From Myxococcota bacterium (GTDB lineage Bacteria > Myxococcota > Kuafuiibacteriia > Kuafuiibacteriales > Kuafuiibacteriaceae): a DNA stretch of 32,141 bases. The stretch spans positions 1 through 32,141 of the forward strand of contig JANQQN010000204.1 of assembly GCA_028289325.1 (NCBI GenBank), written 5' to 3'. The notes beneath the pieces are model-generated. The model was not told where the DNA came from and ran no database searches. It was given only the letters and a program-made list of their open reading frames with translations. Of this stretch, positions 1 to 7,949 are shown piece by piece (position 1 is the first letter of the stretch; each line of letters begins with the position of its first letter). The position numbers and the translations under genes were made by a program.

Positions 1-7
1 GCACAGA

Positions 8-1168
8 ATGCGTTCAGTATCCCCATCGTTTGTCCGTGAAATCCTGAGTGCGGCTTCGGCGCCGGGTGTGTTGAGCCTGGCCGGCGGCTTGCCCCCCGAC
101 CGGTTCTTCGCCGCCGACGCCCTGGCCGCCGCCTGCGACCAGGTGCTTTCGCGACAGGGCGCTCGCGCTCTGCAGTACACGGTGACCGGCGGGGAACCGG
201 AGCTGAAGGCCTGGATCGCCGAACGGCTCGCGGCCGAACACGGCATTCCCGCCCGCCCCGAAGAGCTGCTGATCACCACCGGCTCCCAGCAGGCGCTCGA
301 CCTGACGGGCAAGCTGTTCGCTCCCGAGGGCATCGCGATGGAGAGCCCCGGCTATCTCGGCGCCCTGCTGGCTTTCCGCGCCGCCGGTCTCGAGCCCCGT
401 TCGATCGACGCCCGCCAGCCGCTCGGGCCGCAGCTAAGCGCGGCGAAGAAGGACGGCGTCGAGGCGTACTACGCGATGAGTCGGTTCCAGAACCCCCGAG
501 GCAGCTCGCTGTCCCGCGCGGCTCGAGAAGAGCTGGCCGCGCTGCTACAGCAGCACGATCTGTTCATGATCGAAGATGATCCCTATGGCGAGCTCGGTTT
601 CGACCTGGAGGGCCGCGAAGCACCGGGCACGATCGCTTCCCTCGCCCCCGACAACGTCATCTACTGCGGAAGCTTCTCCAAATCGATCGCCCCCTCCTTG
701 CGTATGGGTTTCGTTCGCGCTCCCGAGCCGATCATCGTCCAGCTCGGCCGCTTCAAGCAAGCCGCCGATCTGCACACGTCCGGCTTTCTTCAGCTCGTCC
801 TCGTCGAGCTCCTGACCCGGACCCGATTCGATCTCCGAACGCATCTGGCGACGGTGAGGGCTGCGTACGCCAGCCAGCGAGACGCCCTGGTGACCGCGTT
901 GCAAACCCATCTTCCCGACGCCGAGGTCAGCGAGATGCCCGCGGGCGGCATGTTCCTGTGGGCAACGTTGCCGGAATCGACGTCGGATCTATTCGAACGA
1001 GCGATCGAGGAGCGGGTCGCCTTCGTGCCGGGACGCCACTTCTATCTCGAGCAGGAGCCGCCCGACGATCAGATGCGCCTGAACTACTCCAACCTCACCC
1101 TCGACCAGATGGACGTCGCGATCCGCCGACTCGCCGCGTGTCGTGAGCCCCGCGCCGTGTCTGCATGA
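8..1168 (+). CDS. PLP-dependent aminotransferase, fold type I (2-aminoadipate/LysN-like)
   Basis: A 386-residue PLP aminotransferase of the class I/II, MocR-related group without a DNA-binding domain. It opens with a PGVLSLAGGLPP segment typical of 2-aminoadipate/valine-type transaminases. Next come an NPRG motif near residue 163, the DDPYGE segment near 191-196 and the PLP-binding lysine K225 in SFSKSIAPSLRMGF. Family knowledge says it transfers an amino group between an amino acid and a 2-oxoacid in the cytoplasm; the substrate cannot be read from sequence. The ATG at position 8 gives a family-like N-terminus, but the frame is open to the window edge, so a slightly longer start is possible. 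Its stop overlaps the next start by 4 nt (ATGA), so it is translationally coupled to the MocR-type regulator downstream. The two proteins are related through their aminotransferase folds, which suggests an enzyme plus a regulator sensing a related compound. Confidence 0.88.
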   Translation: MRSVSPSFVREILSAASAPGVLSLAGGLPPDRFFAADALAAACDQVLSRQGARALQYTVTGGEPELKAWIAERLAAEHGIPARPEELLITTGSQQALDLTGKLFAPEGIAMESPGYLGALLAFRAAGLEPRSIDARQPLGPQLSAAKKDGVEAYYAMSRFQNPRGSSLSRAAREELAALLQQHDLFMIEDDPYGELGFDLEGREAPGTIASLAPDNVIYCGSFSKSIAPSLRMGFVRAPEPIIVQLGRFKQAADLHTSGFLQLVLVELLTRTRFDLRTHLATVRAAYASQRDALVTALQTHLPDAEVSEMPAGGMFLWATLPESTSDLFERAIEERVAFVPGRHFYLEQEPPDDQMRLNYSNLTLDQMDVAIRRLAACREPRAVSA

Positions 1169-2616
1169 CCCGACCGCCGCCCAAGCCCCACGCTCCGCTC
1201 TACGAGACGATCGCCGATCGGATCGAAGAGATGGTCAACCGGGGCATTTTCGAACCGGGCGAGCGCCTCCCGTCGATCCGACAGCTTCACGCCGATTACG
1301 CGGTCAGCATCAACACCATTCGGGAGGCCTTCGCCCTGCTCGAAGCGCGCGGGGTGGCCGAGCCGCGGGCCCAAAGCGGCCACTTCGTGCGCACCGGACC
1401 GCTGATCTGCGAAGGCGACGAGATGGACTTTCCGGACGTCGAGGCGGCTCTGCCTCGCGACGTCTCCGCACCTTCGCTCACCCGTCAGGTGCTTCTCGAC
1501 GGAAGAAGGGACGGGTGGATCGATCTGGCTGCCGTCGAGCCCTCCCCCGAGCTGCTGCCGACCGAGCGCCTCGCCGAGCTCACGGCCCGACGGCTCCGTC
1601 GAGACGCGGCATCGGTTTCCAGGTACGCATATCCGCCCGGCCTGCCCGAGCTCCGGCAAGAGATCGCGAAGCGCATCGTAAGGTCCAAAGTGACGGTCGG
1701 CGCCGATCAAATCGTGGTCACCGCCGGCTGCCTGGAGGCCGTCTTCCTGGCTCTCATGACCATCTGTGAGCGAGGTGATGCCGTCCTCATCGAGTCTCCG
1801 GGATTCTTCTTGTTCTACCAGCTCCTGCAGCAGCTCGGCCTGCGGGCGATCGAGCTGCCCTGTCGACCCGGAGTCGGTGTCGATCCCCGCGACGTGGAGC
1901 GCGTGCTGGCTCGACACGGCGGCGGTTCCCGAGTTCGGGCGGCGCTGTTCGTTCCCGCGTACGCAAATCCCATCGGCGCCTGCGTACCCGACGAGAACAA
2001 GGACGCCATCGCCGGGATCCTGTCTCGCTATGACGTGACCCTCATCGAGGACGACATCTACGGCGAGATGAGCTGGGAGGGTTCGCGCCCGCGGTGCATG
2101 GCCTCGTTCATGGATTCCGGTCGCGCCGTGCTGTGTGCGTCATTCAGTAAGACGATCGCCCCCGGCTATCGGGTGGGCTGGTTGGCGGGTAGCGAAGCGA
2201 TCGTTCGCCGCGTGCAGCACAACAAGTTGCTGACCTCGATCGCGGTATCGAGCCCCGCCGCCGCGGGCATCACCGAGTACCTCATTCAGGGCGGCTTCGA
2301 CCGATGGCTCCGGGTTGCCCGAAGAAAGTACCGTGACGCCATCGCGGCCATCCGTGCCACGATCCATGAGAGCTTTCCGACCGGGACCCGCTCCACGAGA
2401 CCCGAGGGCGGCATGGTCATCTGGGTCGCACTCCCCCCCGGCACGGACACCGTGGAGCTGTACAATCGCTGTCGAGCCGAACACATCGTGTTCGCGCCCG
2501 GCCCTATCTTTTCCCTGGACGGAAGCTATCGAAACTGTCTCCGGATCACCGCCACCCGCTACAACGACGACGTTGCCGCCGCTGTCCGACTCATCGGCGC
2601 CCTCAGCGCCGAGTAA
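1165..2616 (+). CDS. MocR/PdxR-type GntR-family regulator with aminotransferase domain
   Basis: A 483-residue chimera of a GntR winged helix (about residues 8-75; GERLPSIRQLHADYAVS resembles the recognition region) and a full fold-type I aminotransferase domain (about 110-480). The PLP lysine is K329 in SFSKTIAPGYRVGW, with a DDIYGE segment before it and NPIG near residue 270. Family knowledge: MocR regulators bind PLP or an external aldimine and control PLP-, GABA-, taurine- or amino-acid-related genes, usually next to or divergent from themselves. Here the gene lies downstream of and overlaps its likely partner enzyme by 4 nt, so it may be autoregulated with it. Since all visible PLP residues are kept, residual catalysis cannot be excluded. 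Confidence 0.88.
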   Translation: MTRPPPKPHAPLYETIADRIEEMVNRGIFEPGERLPSIRQLHADYAVSINTIREAFALLEARGVAEPRAQSGHFVRTGPLICEGDEMDFPDVEAALPRDVSAPSLTRQVLLDGRRDGWIDLAAVEPSPELLPTERLAELTARRLRRDAASVSRYAYPPGLPELRQEIAKRIVRSKVTVGADQIVVTAGCLEAVFLALMTICERGDAVLIESPGFFLFYQLLQQLGLRAIELPCRPGVGVDPRDVERVLARHGGGSRVRAALFVPAYANPIGACVPDENKDAIAGILSRYDVTLIEDDIYGEMSWEGSRPRCMASFMDSGRAVLCASFSKTIAPGYRVGWLAGSEAIVRRVQHNKLLTSIAVSSPAAAGITEYLIQGGFDRWLRVARRKYRDAIAAIRATIHESFPTGTRSTRPEGGMVIWVALPPGTDTVELYNRCRAEHIVFAPGPIFSLDGSYRNCLRITATRYNDDVAAAVRLIGALSAE

Positions 2617-2662
2617 CCGGACGGAGAGTGGCCGCCAGCAGCGACGGCGCTTGGTCACGCCT

Positions 2663-3211
2663 CTAGCATAGGCTGTCGGCCATCGCCTCGGCGGCCATCG
2701 TCGACAGTCGGCCGTCCGTGAAGCCATCGAGAACGGCCACCCCCTCGACCATGCCGAGGATCTGCGCCGCGACCTTCTTCCGATCCCCGTCATTGTCGAG
2801 AGCCAAGCGATCGCTGACCCAAGCCAAGAGTCCGTACACGATGGTCGACGCGACCCGCGCGTACGGCTGCTGGCCGCTGGTCGCCGCGGCGGCGATCTGC
2901 GTCCACAGGCGCATATACGGCCGGAGGGGATCGTTTCGGGTGAGCTCGATGGTGAGCGCAAAGATCTCCCTCGGCGAGCGCCGCGTATCGTCGGTCGCGG
3001 CACCGAGGATCGCGGCGAGCTCGAGCGCCGAGCGCTCGAGGATGGACGTGAGCAGGTCGTCCTTATCTTTGAAGTAGTACAGCAGCATTCGATCGCTGAC
3101 TTCAGCCGCTCGCGCCAGGTCACGAAGGCTCGTGCGCGCCAGCCCCTCGCGAAGGACAAAGGCTACCGCCCGATCGAGCAGCTGCTCGCGGCGGTCTTCT
3201 TTCTTGGCCAT
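2663..3211 (-). CDS. TetR/AcrR-family transcriptional regulator
   Basis: A 182-residue protein with an N-terminal TetR helix-turn-helix (about residues 8-55; TSLRDLARAAEVSDRMLLYY is the recognition region, with the YYFKDKDDLL continuation typical of the family). A helical ligand-binding C-terminal half of unknown specificity follows. The ATG start is followed by MAKKEDRREQLL, a normal TetR N-terminus, although the ribosome binding site is poor. It is divergent from the universal stress protein gene. The region just upstream (3216-3259) is unusually rich in direct and inverted repeats, so autorepression and control of the neighbour are plausible. It converges on the MocR-type gene with a 46-nt gap. 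Confidence 0.9.
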   Translation of the reverse strand: MAKKEDRREQLLDRAVAFVLREGLARTSLRDLARAAEVSDRMLLYYFKDKDDLLTSILERSALELAAILGAATDDTRRSPREIFALTIELTRNDPLRPYMRLWTQIAAAATSGQQPYARVASTIVYGLLAWVSDRLALDNDGDRKKVAAQILGMVEGVAVLDGFTDGRLSTMAAEAMADSLC

Positions 3212-3215
3212 GGCC

Positions 3216-3259
3216 TGTAGCGATGTTTACATCACACGTGTATGTAGCGAAAGCTACAT
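3216..3259. promoter_or_regulatory. Dyad-rich putative TetR operator in a divergent promoter region
   Basis: TGTAGCGA occurs twice in direct orientation (3216-3223 and 3243-3250). ATGTAGC-GAAA-GCTACAT is a perfect inverted repeat (3242-3259). GATGT-TT-ACATC is a second one (3222-3233), and ACACGTGT (3234-3241) is a palindrome between them. The block begins 5 nt upstream of the TetR start codon and lies between it and the stress-protein gene. The repeats are seen directly; that the TetR protein binds here is inference. Confidence 0.55.
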
Positions 3260-3316
3260 CATTCCGATTTGAGAAGCGCACCCGCACCGAATGGTACCTC
3301 CGGGTAACGGTTCGGC

Positions 3317-3883
3317 GTGGAATGGCCAGGAGTAAGGCTGTGCACGAATCTAGCCTGTGAAAAGTGCATGGGGTTTCCACAGCGACGCATCCTGGTGCCC
3401 ATCCACAACTCAGCGGCGTCCCGTGCTGCGCTGCAGCACGCAACTCGCCTCGCCTCTGAGCTCGAGGCTGAGCTCTCGGTGATCTCTGTGCTGCCCGTCC
3501 ACGCGTTGGAAGCGAGTGAGTACGCTTGGGGCCCATCCGTAACGGAGGCGGAAGAAGCGATGATCGCGCAGCTCGACCAGCCGGCCATCCACTGGCATCG
3601 CGGGGACCCGCTGGCCACCATCGTACGCCTGGCCGCGGATCCCCACGTCGCGATGGTGGTAATGGGCAACGGCTGTCACGGTCCGCTTCGGCGAGGATTT
3701 CAGGCGCCGCTTCACGAGAGAGTCATCCGGGAGGTTCAGGTGCCCGTCCTGGTGGTGCGGGCCGACGACGACAAGGCAGATAGCGCCGGGCTCACCGCCT
3801 CCATCCCCCGGCTGGCCAGGGACCGCCCCCCCGTCGCCGCCCAACGGCCTCACCTCCACGTGGTCCGGTCGCCCTCCGCATGA
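3317..3883 (+). CDS. Universal stress protein (UspA) family protein
   Basis: A 188-residue single-domain Usp protein. The core starts at RRILVPIHNSAASRAALQHA (about residues 23-42) and runs to PVLVVRADD (about 149). A 35-residue Pro/Arg/His-rich tail follows. A second in-frame ATG at 3368 (MGFPQRRILVPIH) would put the start where Usp proteins usually begin; neither start has a clear Shine-Dalgarno, so the true N-terminus is uncertain. The ATP-binding signature G-x2-G-x9-G-S/T is degenerate: GNGC replaces GxxG, and AP stands where G-S/T is expected. By family knowledge this puts it closer to non-ATP-binding UspA-like members. It is divergent from the TetR gene and separated from it by the repeat block. 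Confidence 0.82.
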   Translation: MEWPGVRLCTNLACEKCMGFPQRRILVPIHNSAASRAALQHATRLASELEAELSVISVLPVHALEASEYAWGPSVTEAEEAMIAQLDQPAIHWHRGDPLATIVRLAADPHVAMVVMGNGCHGPLRRGFQAPLHERVIREVQVPVLVVRADDDKADSAGLTASIPRLARDRPPVAAQRPHLHVVRSPSA

Positions 3884-3895
3884 TGAGTTGACCGT

Positions 3896-5614
3896 TCAAG
3901 CCGCGCGGGCCTCCGTTTCTTCGGTCGGCACGTCTTCGGCCGCCATATGATGTTTCGCGGCCACGGGCCGCATGAGCGCATTGGCGACGAGGGCGACCAT
4001 GAGCAGGGCAGCCATCAGGTACATGGTCGAGTTATAGAGGCTGGAGGTCGGATCGACCGTTCCTTGGGGTGCGATCTCCATCAGTTTGGCGATGGTCACC
4101 GTTTTGGCCTCGACGAGCTGCGCGAGCTGCGCCTTGGGGGCACCGAACTCTTGCTCGAAAGCCGCAGCAGGGGTCGCCGCGGCCAGTTTCTCGATCGCGC
4201 TGGTTACCGAGCTTTGACGCAAAGTGGTGATGGCCGCACTCCCGATCACCGCTGCCGTGCTCCACGCGGTGAGCAGTCGGCCGTGGATCGCGCCTACGAA
4301 GCGGGTGCCGAAGACGTCGGCGATGTACGCAGGGATGGTAGCGAAGCCACCGCCATACATCGTGAAGATCAACATCGTCACCGCATAGAAGCCGACCAGA
4401 TACGTCACCGACGGTGACACGCTGACCTGTTGGGCCATGAACGGAATCGATACGTAGAGCAGCACGCCCAAGCCGAAAAAGACGTGATAGGTGTTCTTTC
4501 GGCCAATGTAGTCCGACACGCTGGCCCATCCGAATCGTCCGACCAGATTAAATACGGAGATCATCAACACGTACGTGGCGGCAAACTCTGCATCCACGAC
4601 ACCGGGCAGCGTGGTTCCAAAGATCTCGGTCATCATCGTCTTCGCGACCCCGATGACCCCGATGCCTGCGGCCACGTTGAAGCACAGCACGATCCAGAGC
4701 TGATAAAACTGCGGCGTTCGTAGCGCCTGGTCGACGTGAACGTCGTTCTTGGTCACGAGCTTCTGGTTCGTCGGCGCCACGTAACCAGTCGGCGACCATC
4801 CCGCCTTCGGCACGCGGTACGAGAACGCGGCCAAAGCCATGACGATGAGGTAGATGACGCCGAGGGTAATGAAGGTCGCCGCCGCGCCAGCCGTTCCCGA
4901 GCCGACGACGTAGACGCCTTCAGGTCCGGGGACCAGCATCTTCGCGACGTCATTGGCCCCCACGATCACCACTTCGACCAGGCCCAAGTCGGTCTCGGCG
5001 AATCGCTTGCCTTGCTGAGTCACCAAAGAAACCGCGCCCGAGACACCCAGATACTTCGGCGCCACATAGAATGTCTGGATAAGAGGATCGACCAAGAACT
5101 TGGCGATCATCGCGCCGCCGCCAAAACCCATGATTGCGATGCCCGTCGCCATCCCGCGGCGATCGGGAAACCATCGAACGAGGGTGCTTACGGGGGTAAT
5201 GTAGCCCGCTCCCAGTCCGATGCCGCCAATGACGCCGTATCCCAAATAGAGCAACCAGAGTTGACCGGAAGACACGCCGAGCCCGCCGACAATCATGCCT
5301 CCGCCCCACGCGAGCGCGGCCACCAAACCGACGAGCCGAGGACCGACCCGCTCCAGCCACTTACCCAAAACGGCGGCGGTGAGGCCGAGGACGACGATGG
5401 CTACCGTGAAGACATGAACGACGCTGGAGAGCGTCCAGTCGCTGGACGCGCTGGTAACGACACCCAACCGCTTGGTGAGGGCGGGGTTGAACAGGCTCCA
5501 TGCGTACACCGAACCGATGCAAAGATGGATGCCCAACGCGGAGAATGCGATGAGCCAACGATTGTACGTAGGCTTGGCAACGATCGACTCTTTGAGCAAG
5601 AGACTCGGAAACAT
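3896..5614 (-). CDS. OFA-family MFS transporter (oxalate/formate antiporter-like)
   Basis: A 572-residue, 12-helix major facilitator protein. The start IHLCIGSVYAWSLFNPALTK and the RWFPDRRGMATGIAIMGFGG loop are hallmarks of the OxlT/OFA group, and a second half-signature lies at about 366-373 (SDYIGRKN). Arg360 in helix 8 may correspond to the substrate-binding arginine of OxlT (inference). Two hydrophilic insertions enlarge outward-facing loops: about 178-240 between helices 5 and 6, and about 467-525 between helices 11 and 12. These make it longer than minimal OFA proteins (about 400-450). It is the last gene of the fdhD-formate dehydrogenase-transporter string, 40 nt after the dehydrogenase stop. 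That context favours formate or a related small carboxylate as substrate. OFA members also carry other monocarboxylates, so the substrate is unproven. Confidence 0.88.
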   Translation of the reverse strand: MFPSLLLKESIVAKPTYNRWLIAFSALGIHLCIGSVYAWSLFNPALTKRLGVVTSASSDWTLSSVVHVFTVAIVVLGLTAAVLGKWLERVGPRLVGLVAALAWGGGMIVGGLGVSSGQLWLLYLGYGVIGGIGLGAGYITPVSTLVRWFPDRRGMATGIAIMGFGGGAMIAKFLVDPLIQTFYVAPKYLGVSGAVSLVTQQGKRFAETDLGLVEVVIVGANDVAKMLVPGPEGVYVVGSGTAGAAATFITLGVIYLIVMALAAFSYRVPKAGWSPTGYVAPTNQKLVTKNDVHVDQALRTPQFYQLWIVLCFNVAAGIGVIGVAKTMMTEIFGTTLPGVVDAEFAATYVLMISVFNLVGRFGWASVSDYIGRKNTYHVFFGLGVLLYVSIPFMAQQVSVSPSVTYLVGFYAVTMLIFTMYGGGFATIPAYIADVFGTRFVGAIHGRLLTAWSTAAVIGSAAITTLRQSSVTSAIEKLAAATPAAAFEQEFGAPKAQLAQLVEAKTVTIAKLMEIAPQGTVDPTSSLYNSTMYLMAALLMVALVANALMRPVAAKHHMAAEDVPTEETEARAA

Positions 5615-5617
5615 ATG

Positions 5618-5626
5618 ACCTCCCTT
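5618..5626 (-). promoter_or_regulatory. Strong ribosome binding site of the OFA transporter gene
   Basis: On the minus strand AAGGGAGGT lies 3 nt before the ATG at 5614 (core GGGAGG at 5624-5619). This fixes the transporter start at 5614 and suggests independent, efficient initiation inside the fdh operon. Confidence 0.7.
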
Positions 5627-5654
5627 GACCTACCGGCTCGACGGACGAGGCGGC

Positions 5655-7949
5655 TTAACTCGTAGCTTCCAGCGACACTTCGATGCGTTTCGACGTCGGG
5701 GTTCGGCTCTTATCGGCGAAAGAATCGGCGGGGACCAGCGGGTTGGCCTCGGGGAAATAGCAGGCCACGTTGCCTTGTGGAATGTCGTAGGCAACGAGCG
5801 TGAAGCCGTCCACCGTCCGTTCCATCCCCCGGAAGTAGCTTCGAATACGAACCTTATCCCCCGCTCGCAGCCCCAGTTCCCGAAGATCGTCGGTCGAAAC
5901 GAATACGACGTGGCGATGGCCGAGAACCCCACGGTACCGATCGTTGACCCCGTAGACCGTGGTGTTGAACTGGTCGTGGCTTCGGATCGTCGTCAGCCAC
6001 AGCCGTCGCTCGCTAAGGCTGAGAGACGGCAGCTCATGGCAGCTGAACCGCCCTTTGCCCGAGGGGGTCGCGAATCCGCCTTCCCGAACCGGGTTGGCCA
6101 ACACGAATCCGTTGGGCGCCCGGACGCGCTGGTTGTATCTTTCGAACCCTGGGACGACCGCTTCGATGTGGTCGCGAATGCGGTCGTAGTCGTCCGCGAG
6201 GTCCGTCCAGGACGCCTCGGATCCCAACGCCGCCTGCGCCAGCCGGGTCACGATGCGAGGCTCCGACAACAGGTGGGGCGACGCGGGAGGTAGACCGCCT
6301 CTCGACCGACTGACGACGCCCATCGAGTTCTCCACCGTCACGAACTGTTCGCCTCCGGGCTGATGGTCTCGCTCCGTGCGCCCGAGGCAGGGGAGAATGA
6401 AGCCCGCGTCACCGGTGACGAGGTGGCTGCGGTTCAGCTTGGTCGATACGTGGGCCGTGATTCTGCACCGACGAAGCCCCTGCGCCACTCGGTCGGTGTC
6501 CGGGGTCGCGCTCAGGAAATTGCCCCCGAGGCCAAAAAAAACATCAGCCGCGCCGTCGATCATCGACTCGATGGCGCCGACCGTGTCGACACCACTTTGC
6601 GTAGGGACCTCGAATCCGAATCGCTCTCCCAACCGGTGACCCCACGCCGGCAAGTGTTCCCAGATGCCCATCGTTCGGTCGCCTTGCACGTTGCTGTGAC
6701 CTCGAACCGGGCATGCACCCGCACCCGGCCGACCGAAGTGTCCACCGAGCAACAGAAGGTTCACGACCGCTTGTACGTTGGCGACACCGTTCTCGTGTTG
6801 AGTGATACCCATCGCCCAGCACGCGATCGTTGCTTTCGAGGCGCCGAGGAGTTCGGCCGCCTGGGCCATCTCGGCCTCGCTGACCCCGCTGTCGCGGACC
6901 AGACGCGCCATGTCGGCGGCAGCGAGGTGAGCCCGAAAGGCTTCGAAGCCCTCGGTCTTGTCATCGATGTAGGCCGCGTCGAGCTGCCCCTGCTCGACCA
7001 TGATCTTCTGAATTCCCGTCAGCAGAGCCAGGTCTGCACCGACCCGAACCCGCAGGTGGAGGTCGGTGAGGGCAGTGCCTCGCCCCAGCATATCTTGAAC
7101 CTTTTGCGGGTGTTTGAACCTGACGAGGCCGACTTCTTCCAGCGGGTTGATGGCGATGATCTTCGCGCCTCGCTGTTTGGCCCGCTGGAGCGCGCTCAGC
7201 ATCCGGGGGTGATTCGTTCCGGGATTCTGACCGATCACCGCGATGACATCTGCGCGATCGAAGTCTTCGAGGAGGACCGTCCCTTTGCCCACACCGATGA
7301 CTTCCTTGAGGCCGACCCCGCTCGACTCGTGACACATGTTCGAGCAGTCGGGCAGGTTGTTGGTGCCCAGGCGGCGTGCGAACAGCTGGTAGAGGAACGC
7401 GGCCTCGTTCGATGTCCGGCCGCTGGTGTAGAAGATGGCACGGTTGGGATCTTCGAGCTCTCGCAGCGCGCGCCCCAGCCGCTCGAACAGCTCGTCCCAT
7501 TCGATCGGGCGATAGTGCGTCGCTTGAGGCTCCAGCACCATCGGGTGGGTGATCCGGCCTTGGCTGTTCAACCAATGGTCCGATCGCTCGAGCAGCTCGG
7601 CGACCGAGTATCGCGCGAAGAACTCGGGGCCGACTCGTTTCGTCGTCGCCTCATCAGCCACGGCGCGGGCGCCGTTTTCGCAGAACTCCGCTGACGCGCG
7701 CTCCTTCGGGTCCGGCCACGCGCAACTGGGGCAATCGAAGCCCCCCTGTTGGTTGACGCGAAGCAGGGCGCGGCCCCGCAGTCCCGCTTCCTTGATCGTA
7801 TAGGCCAATGACGAAACGACCGCCGGCATACCGGCCGCGCTCTTGGGCACCGGACGTTGAATCGGCCCCCCCTGCTCGGCCGGCACCAGCGATTTGCATG
7901 CACCGCCAGCGGGCGTCGAGTCGTCTTCTTCGAATGGAGCCATACTCAT
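5655..7949 (-). CDS. FdhF/YdeP-type molybdopterin oxidoreductase (formate dehydrogenase alpha-like)
   Basis: A 764-residue cytoplasmic molybdopterin oxidoreductase with no Tat signal. The N-terminal cysteines C73, C76 and C90 (CPSC...C) are in the YdeP-type arrangement. A catalytic Cys-His pair C206-H207 sits in SNMCHESSGVG, where selenocysteine or cysteine ligates Mo in formate dehydrogenases. The family string GQNPGTNHPRM follows, and a C-terminal molybdopterin-dinucleotide-binding domain starts near VYGVNDRYRG. Its length matches this subfamily. Formate oxidation is the usual assignment but is poorly established for YdeP-type members. Here it is supported by fdhD immediately upstream (4-nt overlap) and the OFA transporter downstream. 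No separate electron-transfer subunit gene is present in the window. Confidence 0.88.
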   Translation of the reverse strand: MSMAPFEEDDSTPAGGACKSLVPAEQGGPIQRPVPKSAAGMPAVVSSLAYTIKEAGLRGRALLRVNQQGGFDCPSCAWPDPKERASAEFCENGARAVADEATTKRVGPEFFARYSVAELLERSDHWLNSQGRITHPMVLEPQATHYRPIEWDELFERLGRALRELEDPNRAIFYTSGRTSNEAAFLYQLFARRLGTNNLPDCSNMCHESSGVGLKEVIGVGKGTVLLEDFDRADVIAVIGQNPGTNHPRMLSALQRAKQRGAKIIAINPLEEVGLVRFKHPQKVQDMLGRGTALTDLHLRVRVGADLALLTGIQKIMVEQGQLDAAYIDDKTEGFEAFRAHLAAADMARLVRDSGVSEAEMAQAAELLGASKATIACWAMGITQHENGVANVQAVVNLLLLGGHFGRPGAGACPVRGHSNVQGDRTMGIWEHLPAWGHRLGERFGFEVPTQSGVDTVGAIESMIDGAADVFFGLGGNFLSATPDTDRVAQGLRRCRITAHVSTKLNRSHLVTGDAGFILPCLGRTERDHQPGGEQFVTVENSMGVVSRSRGGLPPASPHLLSEPRIVTRLAQAALGSEASWTDLADDYDRIRDHIEAVVPGFERYNQRVRAPNGFVLANPVREGGFATPSGKGRFSCHELPSLSLSERRLWLTTIRSHDQFNTTVYGVNDRYRGVLGHRHVVFVSTDDLRELGLRAGDKVRIRSYFRGMERTVDGFTLVAYDIPQGNVACYFPEANPLVPADSFADKSRTPTSKRIEVSLEATS

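Noticed and set aside
4736..5665. Long open frame antisense to the OFA transporter (309 codons), and similar long antisense frames over most genes
   Set aside because: In high-G+C DNA, frames opposite real genes stay open by codon bias. The product is Arg/His/Asp-rich with no family signature, while the sense frame is a clear transporter.
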